A stretch of DNA of 64,000 nt from CALBTQ01 sp036725605 (GTDB taxonomy: Bacteria; Lernaellota; Lernaellaia; Lernaellales; Lernaellaceae). Under the pieces are notes generated by a model. The model searched no databases and had not been told where the DNA came from. It saw only the letters and a list, made by a program, of their open reading frames with translations. This document shows, one piece after another, positions 1-8,059 of this stretch. The translations under genes and the position numbers were made by a program. Position 1 is the first letter of the stretch. Each line of letters opens with the position of its first letter. Location of the stretch: positions 1 through 64,000 of the forward strand of contig DAIMDW010000029.1 of assembly GCA_036725605.1 (NCBI GenBank), in the 5' to 3' direction.

Positions 1-1
1 C

Positions 2-364
2 GTGCTGCTGGGGTACATGGGCTTGTTCATGCATCGCGTCGATTCGGACCTGATGGCCATTTGCATGATCGCCATCGGCATCGGCGTGGACGATACGATT
101 CACTTCCTGATGCGCCTGCGTATCGAAGGACAGCGGCAGGAAACGACCGCCGCGGCCGTGCGCGAAACGTTTTATTTCTCCGGGCGCGGCATCATGATGA
201 CCTCGGTGATCCTCGTGCTGGGATTTTTGCCCTTTGCGCTGTCGGAGTACCTGAGCCTGTTCATGCTCGGCACACTGCTGCCCGTCACGCTGATCGTCGC
301 GCTGGCGGCCGACCTGTACCTCGTGCCCGCGCTGGTGCACGTTCGGGTGATTCGCTACCGGTAG
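2..364 (+). CDS. RND/MMPL-family exporter, C-terminal fragment
   Basis: This is the last 120 residues of an inner-membrane exporter whose start lies left of the window. The fragment is almost wholly hydrophobic, with about four membrane segments. It contains the segment GIGVDDTIHFLMR, matching the charged motif in the fourth helix of the second RND repeat, where the Asp residues take part in proton relay. The next segment (TSVILVLGFLPFALSEY) fits the following RND helices. The protein probably uses proton-motive force to export lipids or hydrophobic compounds. The substrate cannot be told from this end. It lies just upstream of a porin-like gene, separated by an inverted repeat and a promoter-like sequence, so the two may be transcribed separately. 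Confidence 0.8.
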   Translation: MLLGYMGLFMHRVDSDLMAICMIAIGIGVDDTIHFLMRLRIEGQRQETTAAAVRETFYFSGRGIMMTSVILVLGFLPFALSEYLSLFMLGTLLPVTLIVALAADLYLVPALVHVRVIRYR

Positions 365-370
365 TTACGA

Positions 371-390
371 TGTCAAAAAAATTTTTGACA
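371..390 (+). promoter_or_regulatory. Perfect inverted repeat overlapping a -35 box
   Basis: Two 9-base arms, TGTCAAAAA and TTTTTGACA, are separated by two A residues. The right arm ends in a consensus -35 hexamer (TTGACA, 385-390). This could be an operator for a repressor controlling the porin gene at 454, or an AT-rich hairpin after the exporter stop codon at 364. Seen directly; function inferred. Confidence 0.45.
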
Positions 391-413
391 AGCGACATCG
401 TCACGCCTACGAT
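385..413 (+). promoter_or_regulatory. Sigma-70-like promoter for the porin gene
   Basis: TTGACA at 385-390, a 17-base spacer, then TACGAT at 408-413 (4 of 6 matches to TATAAT). It lies 40 bases before the ATG at 454 and points towards it. Confidence 0.5.
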
Positions 414-453
414 AACCGCAATTGTTTAACCATTGACCAAAAGGAACAAAGCT

Positions 454-1539
454 ATGAAACGTTTTGCTCTAATCGTTCTTTGTTTATTGTTGTTTGCGGG
501 CTCGGCCTTGGCTGAGGAAACCAACTGGTTCGAAATGATTTCCTTGTTCGGCATCGTCGACGCGCGCGCGGGCTATCGCACCACTTCCTTTGAAACCGAC
601 GGGCTGGACGACGTACACGTCAGCGATATCTACCTCTACGGCGCCGGCCTGGGCGCGGAGGCCGTGCTCAACGAATACCTCTCCGGCAATATCTTTTTCT
701 ATTTCGAAGAGGGATTCGCCGACGATTACATGGACACCTACCTGGATGAAGCGACGATCTCCCTTTCCTACAAGGGCTTCATGTTCGAAGCCGGCAAAAA
801 ATACCTGCCGGTCGGTTTTTATGGCACCTTCGCCGTTTCCGATCCGCTCGTGCTCGAGCTGACCGAAACCTGGAAAACAACGATGGGCCTGGGCTACGCG
901 ATGGAATATTTCGGCGTGTCCGCCTGGGCGTTCAACGGCGATTACGACAACGTCGACGAAGACGGTGAACCGGCCGACGACGCCATCGACGGTTACGCGG
1001 CGCGGTTGGACGTTTATCCCCTGGCCTTCCAGGATACGCACTCGTTGGCGCTGGGCGGTTATTTTCTCAGCGACGCCACCGAAACCAGCCTGGAGATGGG
1101 CAACCGCCTGGTCGGCAACTACGAGAGCGACGTTCCCCTCTACGGCGGCTACCTGAACGCGGAATTTGTCTTCAGCGATTTCGCGGGTATGGGTTTGGTC
1201 GGCGAAGTGGCCGCCACCGGCGCCTTCGATAAGAAAAACTATCTGGACTACACCGGCGAAGAAACCGGCATCACCGCCGTGAACGTCGAAGCCGCCGCGC
1301 TGCTGCTGGGCGGCACGGTTCAGTTCGGTCCCAAGTACGAATCGATCTCGGGCCTGGATTGGCTGGGCACGCAGGGCAACGATCCGGACTACGAAGTGAC
1401 CTCGTTCCGCCAGATGGGTGGTTTCGCCGGGTACGATCCGTGGTCGCAACTGCACCTGGGACTGGAAGTGATGAGCGGCGGCGACAACGAAGACAACCGG
1501 CAGGTTTCCGCGTTCTTCCAGACGGCCGTGGAGTTCTGA
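454..1539 (+). CDS. LbtU-like siderophore porin / outer-membrane beta-barrel
   Basis: This is a 361-residue secreted protein. The ATG at 454 is preferred over an in-frame TTG at 433 because AAGGAAC precedes it and a clean signal peptide follows (MKRFALIVLCLLLFAGSALA, cut before EETNW). The mature part alternates short aromatic beta-strands with acidic turns and ends in an aromatic strand (SAFFQTAVEF), as outer-membrane barrels do. The run GKKYLPVGFYGTFAVSDPL resembles the LbtU siderophore-porin family, in which a conserved G-x-Y-x-P-F/V-G stretch precedes SDPL. If that is right, it would take up ferri-siderophores without TonB boxes. It could instead be a generic porin. The fold call is firm; the siderophore role is an inference from remembered family features. 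Confidence 0.6.
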   Translation: MKRFALIVLCLLLFAGSALAEETNWFEMISLFGIVDARAGYRTTSFETDGLDDVHVSDIYLYGAGLGAEAVLNEYLSGNIFFYFEEGFADDYMDTYLDEATISLSYKGFMFEAGKKYLPVGFYGTFAVSDPLVLELTETWKTTMGLGYAMEYFGVSAWAFNGDYDNVDEDGEPADDAIDGYAARLDVYPLAFQDTHSLALGGYFLSDATETSLEMGNRLVGNYESDVPLYGGYLNAEFVFSDFAGMGLVGEVAATGAFDKKNYLDYTGEETGITAVNVEAAALLLGGTVQFGPKYESISGLDWLGTQGNDPDYEVTSFRQMGGFAGYDPWSQLHLGLEVMSGGDNEDNRQVSAFFQTAVEF

Positions 1540-1547
1540 GGAAAAGC

Positions 1548-3455
1548 TCAGAAGTAATACCAGATCGTGCGGTAGTCCTCGACGTTCTCGCCGCGACGCG
1601 CCAGTTCGCACAGATAATCGTACAGCGGCACGTCGTCGTAATAGAACGGCGGAATCGGCGTCAGATACTTTTCCCACGGATGAAATTCGTACACCCGGCG
1701 ACCGTCGGGGCGAATCATTATCAAGCGATGATCCTGCATGGCGCGCAGGTGATTCTTGCCCAGACGCGGCAGGTTGAAAACCGGTTCGTCGGTGCGGTCC
1801 AGTCCCGGCAACAGCCGCGCTTCTTCCTTGCGCTCCTGTAGGATGCGCGCGATGGGCACCATGTAACGGTTGGTTTCGCGCTTGCCCTGCATGTTGAAGG
1901 TGTAATACGGGTCCACGCCGATGCGCCGCAGGTCGAGCCGCAGTTTGGCCGTTTCGAAGCGGCGCGAATTTTCAATAGTGAACACCTGCTGGTTGTACAC
2001 GCCGATGCCGCGCCGACGCAGTCGCTGCACCGCCGCCAGCGCCTCGGGAGTGATTTCGTAGGAATGCTCGAAGTGCGTCACCACGGCGATCTCCCGCCGG
2101 CCCGGTTCGCGGAAGCTGGCCAGCATGTCGACCAGAGCGTCGGTCCAGCGTTGCGGCAGAACCACCGGGGTGCGCGTGCCCAGGCGGATGCGGTAGATGT
2201 GATCGATTTCCGCGAGGCTGGCGAAAATCCCCCGCAGCGTTTCGTCGTCGAGCACCGCCGGATCGCCGCCGGTCACCAGCACTTCGCCGATGCCCTTTTG
2301 CTCGCGGATCCAATCAATGGCCGCCTGCATGTCCTCGTTCGCGGCCATCGCGTAGGGCGACATGCATTCGTCGATCTCCCAGTTGCGCTGGCAATAGACG
2401 CAAATCTGCGAACAGGTGTTGTAGGGCTTGAAGATGCAGATGTTCGGATAGCGGCGGGTGATCAGATCGACCGGCGAGGTGTCGCTTTCGCGCATGAAAT
2501 CGGTGAAGGTTTCGCGGTTGCGCCGGTTGGCGCTCATGATCTCGACGTACTCGGGCGGCGGCAATACCTGCGCGCGCACCGCGTGATCGAAACCCAGCGC
2601 CGGGTTGGGATCGATCAGACTGAGGTAATAAGGCGTTACGCCGATCGGCAGACGGTTGCGATACGCCTGGCGCAGCGCCTCCCGCTGCTCGTCGGGCAAC
2701 TGGATGATCTCGAACAATACCTCGGGATTTTTCACCACGTGTTTAAGGTGCCAGCGATGATCGAGCCAATCGTCTTCCGAACCATGGAAATGGCGCAGAA
2801 TCCGCGCCTTGTTCATTTGCCGCCAGCGGATGATTTCCTCGTCCAGGCCCGACGGGTAACGGTTCATATAACGCTCGATGTCCTCAGCCTCGCTTTCGAG
2901 CACCTCGTTGCGCTTCTGCGCCGCCTGGCGCCCCTGCAGGCGGATGAACTCCGGATCGGGCAAACGCCGCCCAAGATCATCGCAGTAAACCGGCGCGCGC
3001 CCGGCCAGTCCCTTGAACAAGTGGATGAACTCGATAACGAAGGCGATGGACAACTCGTCCGGTTTTTCCTCGTTGGCCAGTCGGTAGAGGATGTCCAAAG
3101 CGCCGGCGCCGGTCCGCTTTTCCGCCGCGGGCGAAATGATCTGGCGCAGCACCAGCAGGCAGTGACGGACGATTTCCTGCTCCATCGGCCGCAAATTGCT
3201 GCGCCCGTCGAACAGATCTCGTTCGATTTCGCCAAGTTGCGCATACAGGTTGTCGCGCGCTTCCTCCAGCGTATCGCTATAGCGCAGTAGATGATGTAGG
3301 TCCGGATTGGCCAGCCAAAGGTTTTCGACGCACTCATCGAGATCGACTTCCGTACCGGTCTGCTCGTCGCCGGAAATATTGGCCAGAATCATCTCGTCGA
3401 AGTTCGAAATGGACAGTCGCCGAGGAAACCCTCCCGGATGTTCGAATGATTTCAT
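1548..3455 (-). CDS. KamA-family radical SAM protein with long N-terminal extension
   Basis: This 635-residue protein is related to lysine 2,3-aminomutase. The radical SAM 4Fe-4S motif CSQICVYC gives C348, C352 and C355, followed by a GGDPAVL stretch typical of SAM binding. In classical KamA the cluster sits near residue 125, so this protein carries about 220 extra N-terminal residues that I do not recognise. The glycine-rich PLP-lysine motif of lysine aminomutase (GGGGK) is not visible after the barrel. NLPRLGKNHLR stands in that area, so PLP attachment is uncertain. The ATG at 3455 is chosen because GGGAGA lies about 8 bases upstream; an earlier GTG-type start would add 9 residues. It likely catalyses a SAM-dependent amino-acid 2,3-amino shift or a related radical reaction. 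It is a single gene with no close partner. Confidence 0.8.
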   Translation of the reverse strand: MKSFEHPGGFPRRLSISNFDEMILANISGDEQTGTEVDLDECVENLWLANPDLHHLLRYSDTLEEARDNLYAQLGEIERDLFDGRSNLRPMEQEIVRHCLLVLRQIISPAAEKRTGAGALDILYRLANEEKPDELSIAFVIEFIHLFKGLAGRAPVYCDDLGRRLPDPEFIRLQGRQAAQKRNEVLESEAEDIERYMNRYPSGLDEEIIRWRQMNKARILRHFHGSEDDWLDHRWHLKHVVKNPEVLFEIIQLPDEQREALRQAYRNRLPIGVTPYYLSLIDPNPALGFDHAVRAQVLPPPEYVEIMSANRRNRETFTDFMRESDTSPVDLITRRYPNICIFKPYNTCSQICVYCQRNWEIDECMSPYAMAANEDMQAAIDWIREQKGIGEVLVTGGDPAVLDDETLRGIFASLAEIDHIYRIRLGTRTPVVLPQRWTDALVDMLASFREPGRREIAVVTHFEHSYEITPEALAAVQRLRRRGIGVYNQQVFTIENSRRFETAKLRLDLRRIGVDPYYTFNMQGKRETNRYMVPIARILQERKEEARLLPGLDRTDEPVFNLPRLGKNHLRAMQDHRLIMIRPDGRRVYEFHPWEKYLTPIPPFYYDDVPLYDYLCELARRGENVEDYRTIWYYF

Positions 3456-3492
3456 TTTTCTCGTCTCCCGCGCCGGCCGCAAATTTGAATAA

Positions 3493-3506
3493 ATGAATTA
3501 ATTCAT
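3493..3506. promoter_or_regulatory. 14-base palindrome upstream of KamA-like gene
   Basis: ATGAATTAATTCAT is a perfect palindrome 38-51 bases before the ATG at 3455. The spacing would suit an operator near the promoter. No matching regulator is in the window. Confidence 0.3.
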
Positions 3507-3826
3507 CAACATACGGCCAAATTTCCCAAGTTGCGGCCCTCGGAAAAAGCCGAAATTCTCCGCTTTCGCTTCTACAAGAGAATGCGGTAGGGGAAGATGG
3601 TAGTAATATTATCTACTTAGCTATCCGAGCCTACATGCAAGGCACAATTAGCGGAGCGCATAGCGTCCCCCACCCCATACACATTGAAATATACACATTT
3701 TCGATTAACAAATCAATCGGTTAGATAATTTAATTCAATACCATAATAACAAACAACATGAGGCGAATGAAAAAATTATTGAAAATGAGGCGGTGTGGGA
3801 CACATCCCGCGACGTAAAATGGTGTT

Positions 3827-3871
3827 CAAAACAAACGGGAAAGAGGCGCTGCGGAGCACTTCCTTCCCGTT
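3827..3871 (-). terminator. Rho-independent terminator
   Basis: Read on the minus strand, AACGGGAA pairs with TTCCCGTT (8 bp, 3834-3841 with 3864-3871). An inner stem joins them, and TGTTTT follows. It lies just past the stop of the lipoprotein gene ending at 3889. Confidence 0.65.
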
Positions 3872-3888
3872 CGGTTATCGTTCGCGGT

Positions 3889-6486
3889 TCAATATCCCCA
3901 CTGCGTGGGATCGAGCACGATGTCGCAGTCGACGAACTCGGCCGTCGCCGGATTGCGGAACGGCGACCAGCAGTACTCCAGAATGAACGCCAGTTCCTCA
4001 GGCCGCACCGCCGTGCCGGTCGCGCCGTCGCGCGAGGGCTGATAATCGTAGGTGCCGTCGGGCACCGATTCGTCCCACAGATCCCAGTACTCCCACGGCG
4101 CGAAATGGTCGACGGAGAAGGAATAGATCTCCACCACCTTCTGCGCTTCCTCGTCGGTCAGCGGCAAGCCGCCGGACGCCGCCGCGACCAGGTACGCGGC
4201 CGCATCGGCCCACCATTCGGCGTGCTCCAGCGGCCCCTGCTCGTCGTGCATGATCTCGTTCACGCGCGTGGCCAAACCGTTCATCAGCTCCAGCGCCACG
4301 TCGTTCTGTCCGGCCATCAGCGCATTGGTGATCGCCGCCGCGTGGAAATAGCGGATGATCGCCCAGTTGAAGTAGTGGGTGGTCGTGGAGATCGTTTCAT
4401 ACAGCCGGCCGATGCCGTTGCCGCAGTCGATGCGCAGCGGATCGTCGTAGCCGACCAGCGCCGAAATGAGCTGCGCGTTGCACTCGGAGTTGGGCGCGAG
4501 CACGTCGTAGAGCACGAAGCTGCACAGGTCTTTGACCGTGCCGTCGTCGTTGAGGGGAATGAACGTGTTGCCCCACTCGTCCTTGGTGCGGATGTAATAC
4601 CCGCTGTCGACGACGTCCTTGGCGAAGCCCTGCAGCCGGTCGAGCGCCGTGGCCGCGGCCTCGCGCACGTCGGCGTCCGGCGCGTCCTCGATCAGCCGCA
4701 TGAGCATCGGCACCGCGCGGTAGATGTGCGGCACGTCGTCTTTGCTGCGCATGGTGCGCAACCAGATCGAGCCGTACACCGGGTTGTCCTCGTTGGGGAT
4801 CGTGTGGGCGTTCCAGCTATACACGCGGTTGCGCATCGGGCTGTAGTCGATGGAAATGTTCCGCCCATCCTCCACGTAGCTGTGCTCGTGGGTGAAGATG
4901 CCCCGGCCCATGATGTAGGGTTCGGGGTCGTCCTCGGTGCGCAAAAAGCCATCGACCAGCGCGGTGATGCCGTTGGCGAATTGAATGGTCAGGTACTTGG
5001 CCTGCTCGTCGCCGTCGGCCAGGTACAACGCGGCCGTGTTCATCAGCACCTTGGGTGTGCGGATCATCACGTTGTCCGCGCCGCCGTAATGCTCGAACTC
5101 CACCGTGTCGCCGGTTTTGATCGCCCGCGTGTCCTGCCAGAAAATTTTATAGGGCTGATACCCGGTGGACGAGTGCATGCCGTGGCCGGTCCACTGCAGC
5201 CAGCCCATGTAATCGATGTCCTTCCACAGACCGGTGATCTTGCGGGTGAACTCGGTGATTTCCGTCGGCGTCAACGGCGTGCCCGCCGCCGGCCGGGTGA
5301 ATTCGAAAGGCAGTTCGTCCGGATAATCGCGGTGCGCCTTCGCCGGTGCGGGCGCGGGCGTGAAGTTGTCGGGCACGAAGGATTGCGGCTCGTTTTCCGG
5401 TTCGCTGTAGGTGCGCACCAACCGCGCGCCGACCAGGTAAATGCGATAGCCCGGGTCGTGCGCCGCGCGATAGGCCGAGCGGTTGCGCACCGCGCCGTAA
5501 TAGCGATAAGCCGCGCCGCGCGCCACCTTGAAATGACCGCTTGCCGGGCCGATCGGATCGGTGACCGCCGCCGTACCCAGGTCATTGGCGTACCAGTCCC
5601 AGGTCCACTCCATAACGTTGCCGATCATATCCTTGAGCCCCCACTCGTTGGGCATCTTTTCGCCGACTTCGTGGGTGGTCGAGCTGGCGTTGGCGCAGTA
5701 CCAGGCAAGGTCCTTGAGCGCCTGATCTTCCTTCTCGCAGGCGATTTCGACCACGTCGCCGTTGGAGGTCGCGGTGGTCGTGCCGGCGCGCGCGGCGTAT
5801 TCCCACTCGGCCTCGGTGGGCAGGCGGAATCCTTCGCATTCGTACACCGACGATACGCCGTTGAGCGCCACTTCGGCCGACAGAATGCCGCCGTTGTTCT
5901 TGCACCACGAGTTGTCGTTGCCCGGGGATTCGTCGGCGCAGACGATGTCGGAAAGATCGTAGCACGGCGCGTAATCCAGCTCGGCGCTCAGTTCATTGGC
6001 CAGCGCCAGCGCGTCGTACCAACTGATCGTCTCGACCGGCAATTCGTCGTTGCTGAAAAACAACAGCGGCCAGCGGCTCGGATTGTAGCGCATCAATTCA
6101 CGGAACCGCCCCTGGGTGACCTCGGTGGCCATCATTTCGAAGGGGCGCGTAATGGTCACCTCGTGCTGCACCTCGTTGGGACGATGTCCGTTTTCGGGGG
6201 CCGGGCTGCCCATGACAAACGTGCCGGCGGGCACGTAGACAAAGCCGGCCGTCGTCGGCGGAACCGGCGTATCGTCGTCATCGTCGACGGTGTCGTCGTC
6301 GAGCGTATCGTCGTCGACCGTATCGTCGTCATCGTCGCCGGTGTCGTCGTCATCGTCGCTCGTTTCGTCGTCATCGGCGGCGTCATTATCGTCGTTATCG
6401 TCATCGTCGTCGCCGCACGCGACCGCGACGAATCCCAGCGCCAAAAGCAGGAGAAAAATGAGTGCGAAACGGACGGTGGCTTTCAT
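3889..6486 (-). CDS. Lipoprotein: DDDT linker, SUMF1/FGE-like domain, large unknown C-terminal domain
   Basis: This is an 865-residue exported lipoprotein. The ATG at 6486 starts a lipoprotein signal ending VAVAC (Cys24); an upstream ATG would add 9 polar residues before it. Residues 25-75 are an Asp/Thr-rich linker (DDDDT, DDDT units). Residues about 80-360 form a formylglycine-generating-enzyme-type (SUMF1) domain, with YVPAGTFVMGSP, RLPTEAEWEYAARAG and GNVMEWTWDWY. The paired Cys residues that bind copper in true FGE enzymes are absent: the strand reads VARGAAYRYYGAVRNRSAYR. It is therefore more likely a SUMF1-fold binding or PvdO/EgtB-like domain than a sulfatase activator. Residues about 375-865 are an unrecognised, mostly helical domain rich in Trp and Tyr. 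A terminator follows it, and it appears monocistronic. Confidence 0.75.
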   Translation of the reverse strand: MKATVRFALIFLLLLALGFVAVACGDDDDDNDDNDAADDDETSDDDDDTGDDDDDTVDDDTLDDDTVDDDDDTPVPPTTAGFVYVPAGTFVMGSPAPENGHRPNEVQHEVTITRPFEMMATEVTQGRFRELMRYNPSRWPLLFFSNDELPVETISWYDALALANELSAELDYAPCYDLSDIVCADESPGNDNSWCKNNGGILSAEVALNGVSSVYECEGFRLPTEAEWEYAARAGTTTATSNGDVVEIACEKEDQALKDLAWYCANASSTTHEVGEKMPNEWGLKDMIGNVMEWTWDWYANDLGTAAVTDPIGPASGHFKVARGAAYRYYGAVRNRSAYRAAHDPGYRIYLVGARLVRTYSEPENEPQSFVPDNFTPAPAPAKAHRDYPDELPFEFTRPAAGTPLTPTEITEFTRKITGLWKDIDYMGWLQWTGHGMHSSTGYQPYKIFWQDTRAIKTGDTVEFEHYGGADNVMIRTPKVLMNTAALYLADGDEQAKYLTIQFANGITALVDGFLRTEDDPEPYIMGRGIFTHEHSYVEDGRNISIDYSPMRNRVYSWNAHTIPNEDNPVYGSIWLRTMRSKDDVPHIYRAVPMLMRLIEDAPDADVREAAATALDRLQGFAKDVVDSGYYIRTKDEWGNTFIPLNDDGTVKDLCSFVLYDVLAPNSECNAQLISALVGYDDPLRIDCGNGIGRLYETISTTTHYFNWAIIRYFHAAAITNALMAGQNDVALELMNGLATRVNEIMHDEQGPLEHAEWWADAAAYLVAAASGGLPLTDEEAQKVVEIYSFSVDHFAPWEYWDLWDESVPDGTYDYQPSRDGATGTAVRPEELAFILEYCWSPFRNPATAEFVDCDIVLDPTQWGY
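6259..6414 (-). repeat. Asp/Thr-rich linker-coding repeat (GAC/GAT triplets)
   Basis: Low-complexity GAC/GAT triplets interrupted by ACC/ACG every fourth codon encode the acidic linker of the lipoprotein at 3889-6486. Confidence 0.8.
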
Positions 6487-6561
6487 GGTCGGTCCCTTCC
6501 TCCAGGCTGTCATACAAGCTTGAACAGCGTACTGTAACAGACTTTACGAAGGCCGAACACC

Positions 6562-7578
6562 TTAATCGCCGCACGCCAGGCCGGTGAAAAAATTGGCGGC
6601 GTTCACGCCCAATTCCTTGACCGCATAACCGCCTTCCAGACAAGCGAGCACCGGGACGCCGACCCGGCGCACAAGGTTGCCGATGGCGCCGTAGCACTCC
6701 GAAGTCAGCGCAAAACCACCGACCGGATCGTTGGCGAACGTGTCGAATCCCATGGAAACGACCAGCGAGCTGGGCGCGAATTTTTTGATCGTCGCCAAGG
6801 TCTTGGCCAGCACCCGCAGGTATTCCCGATCGTCGGTTCCTTTCGGCAACGGCTGATTGAGGTTGCAGCCGTGCCCCAGCCCCTCGCCCTTTTCGGTGCG
6901 GAAGCCGCAAAAATACGGATAGAAAAAATGTGGATCGCCGTGCAGCGAGGCGACGAAAATATGCGGCGATTCGTAAAACAGACTTTGCGTGCCGTTGCCG
7001 TGGTGAAAATCCAGATCGAGCACCGCCACCCGGCCGTGTTGCGACAAGCGAAACGCCGCGATCGCCGCGTTGTTGAAATAGCAGTATCCGCCGTAGATGG
7101 CCCGATCGGCGTGGTGCCCCGGCGGACGGCATACGGCGAACACGTGCGTTTCCTTGCCCTTGGCGATCAGTTCCGCGCCGTGCAGCGCCACGTCCACCGC
7201 CGACTTGGCCGCATCGTACGTATACCGGTCGATGTCGGTGCCCACGTCGAAACAATAGTATCCCGCCCGCTTCAGGTCCGTGCGCGGATGCACCTGGTAA
7301 GAACGATACGGAAAAATGTGCGCATAGACGCGTTGCCCCTCGGGCAGATCCCGGCACGACTTGATGTGCCTGACCAACCGCGGATCATGCACGCGATTGA
7401 GCAAGGTCGTCGGATAGCTGCGCGCCTGGACGATGTCGTCGCCGAAACCGCGCTTCTTCAAATGCTGCAGGATCGTGTTGACCCGGCTCGCCTTTTCCGG
7501 ATAGGGATTGCGTTTACCGAAATTCCATTCCCAACGCGGGCGGTGGAGGGCCTGTTCCTGCCGAAATATAATCTTCAT
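6562..7578 (-). CDS. Histone deacetylase family protein (AcuC/AphA-like deacetylase)
   Basis: This is a 338-residue cytoplasmic zinc amidohydrolase. The family motifs are all present and in order: RPPGHHA (paired active-site His), YFNNAAIAA, DLDFHHGNGTQ (zinc-binding Asp and His), SLHGDPHFFYP, GFDTFANDP (third zinc ligand Asp) and LEGGY (catalytic Tyr). The length is normal for bacterial class II HDAC-like proteins, which deacetylate acetylpolyamines or acetyl-lysine on enzymes such as acetyl-CoA synthetase. The ATG at 7578 opens MKIIFRQEQALHRP. There is no signal peptide, in contrast to its lipoprotein neighbours. It seems to be transcribed alone. The substrate is unknown. Confidence 0.9.
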   Translation of the reverse strand: MKIIFRQEQALHRPRWEWNFGKRNPYPEKASRVNTILQHLKKRGFGDDIVQARSYPTTLLNRVHDPRLVRHIKSCRDLPEGQRVYAHIFPYRSYQVHPRTDLKRAGYYCFDVGTDIDRYTYDAAKSAVDVALHGAELIAKGKETHVFAVCRPPGHHADRAIYGGYCYFNNAAIAAFRLSQHGRVAVLDLDFHHGNGTQSLFYESPHIFVASLHGDPHFFYPYFCGFRTEKGEGLGHGCNLNQPLPKGTDDREYLRVLAKTLATIKKFAPSSLVVSMGFDTFANDPVGGFALTSECYGAIGNLVRRVGVPVLACLEGGYAVKELGVNAANFFTGLACGD

Positions 7579-7723
7579 ATTTCTGTATCTTCTAATTTTT
7601 CAGTGAAAAAATTATCACCAATCTTTTTATAAATTAATGAGTAAAAATGAATCAAGGTTCATGTTCCATTTTACGATCAGATGATTGGTTACGTGGTGAA
7701 AAATAATCGGAAAGGATGAAAAA

Positions 7724-7939
7724 ATGGCTGATTGTGAATGTCTGGCCAAGTGCCCCTTTTTCAACGACCGCATGGCGACCAAACCCGGCATCAGCGACAT
7801 GTACAAGAAACGCTACTGTTTGGGCGACAAAAGCGGTTGCGCGCGGTACATGATTTTTTCCCGCTTGGGTCGTGAGCACGTACCGGCCGATCTGTACCCC
7901 AACCAGGTGGATCGGGCGAAGCAAATCATCACCGCGTGA
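7724..7939 (+). CDS. Small Cys-rich conserved-type protein
   Basis: A 71-residue cytoplasmic protein with a good ribosome-binding site (GAAAGGATGAAAAA before the ATG). It has five Cys in the pattern CECLAKC, then YC and GCARY, followed by LGREHVPADLYPNQ. The Cys spacing suggests a metal or iron-sulfur site. The pattern is reminiscent of short Cys-rich proteins found scattered in deltaproteobacterial genomes, but I do not know a function. The HDAC-like gene is upstream on the opposite strand, divergent, about 145 bases away. Confidence 0.75.
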   Translation: MADCECLAKCPFFNDRMATKPGISDMYKKRYCLGDKSGCARYMIFSRLGREHVPADLYPNQVDRAKQIITA

Positions 7940-8059
7940 TCGCGGAATTCATCAGCGCAACAACGACGATCGTATTGCACCCATTTAATCCGGCCCGCTG
8001 GTCTTTGTCGGCGAATCGTATTATTTTCTTTCCGACAATTTGGTCGGGAGGATAATGCG

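Larger units (their letters stand above)
3456..3888. other. Intergenic region, AT-rich, no gene seen
   Basis: About 430 bases without a supportable gene. The left part is the upstream region of the KamA-like gene and holds a perfect 14-base palindrome at 3493-3506. The right end contains a terminator for the gene ending at 3889. The middle (about 3600-3780) is unusually AT-rich for this contig and shows no recognisable RNA gene. Confidence 0.5.

Noticed and set aside
3793..6537. 914-codon ORF on the plus strand opposite the lipoprotein at 3889
   Set aside because: It is an antisense shadow caused by high GC at third positions. The encoded protein is a Val/Arg/His-rich mixture without domain motifs, while the minus strand has clear SUMF1 motifs, a signal peptide and a terminator.
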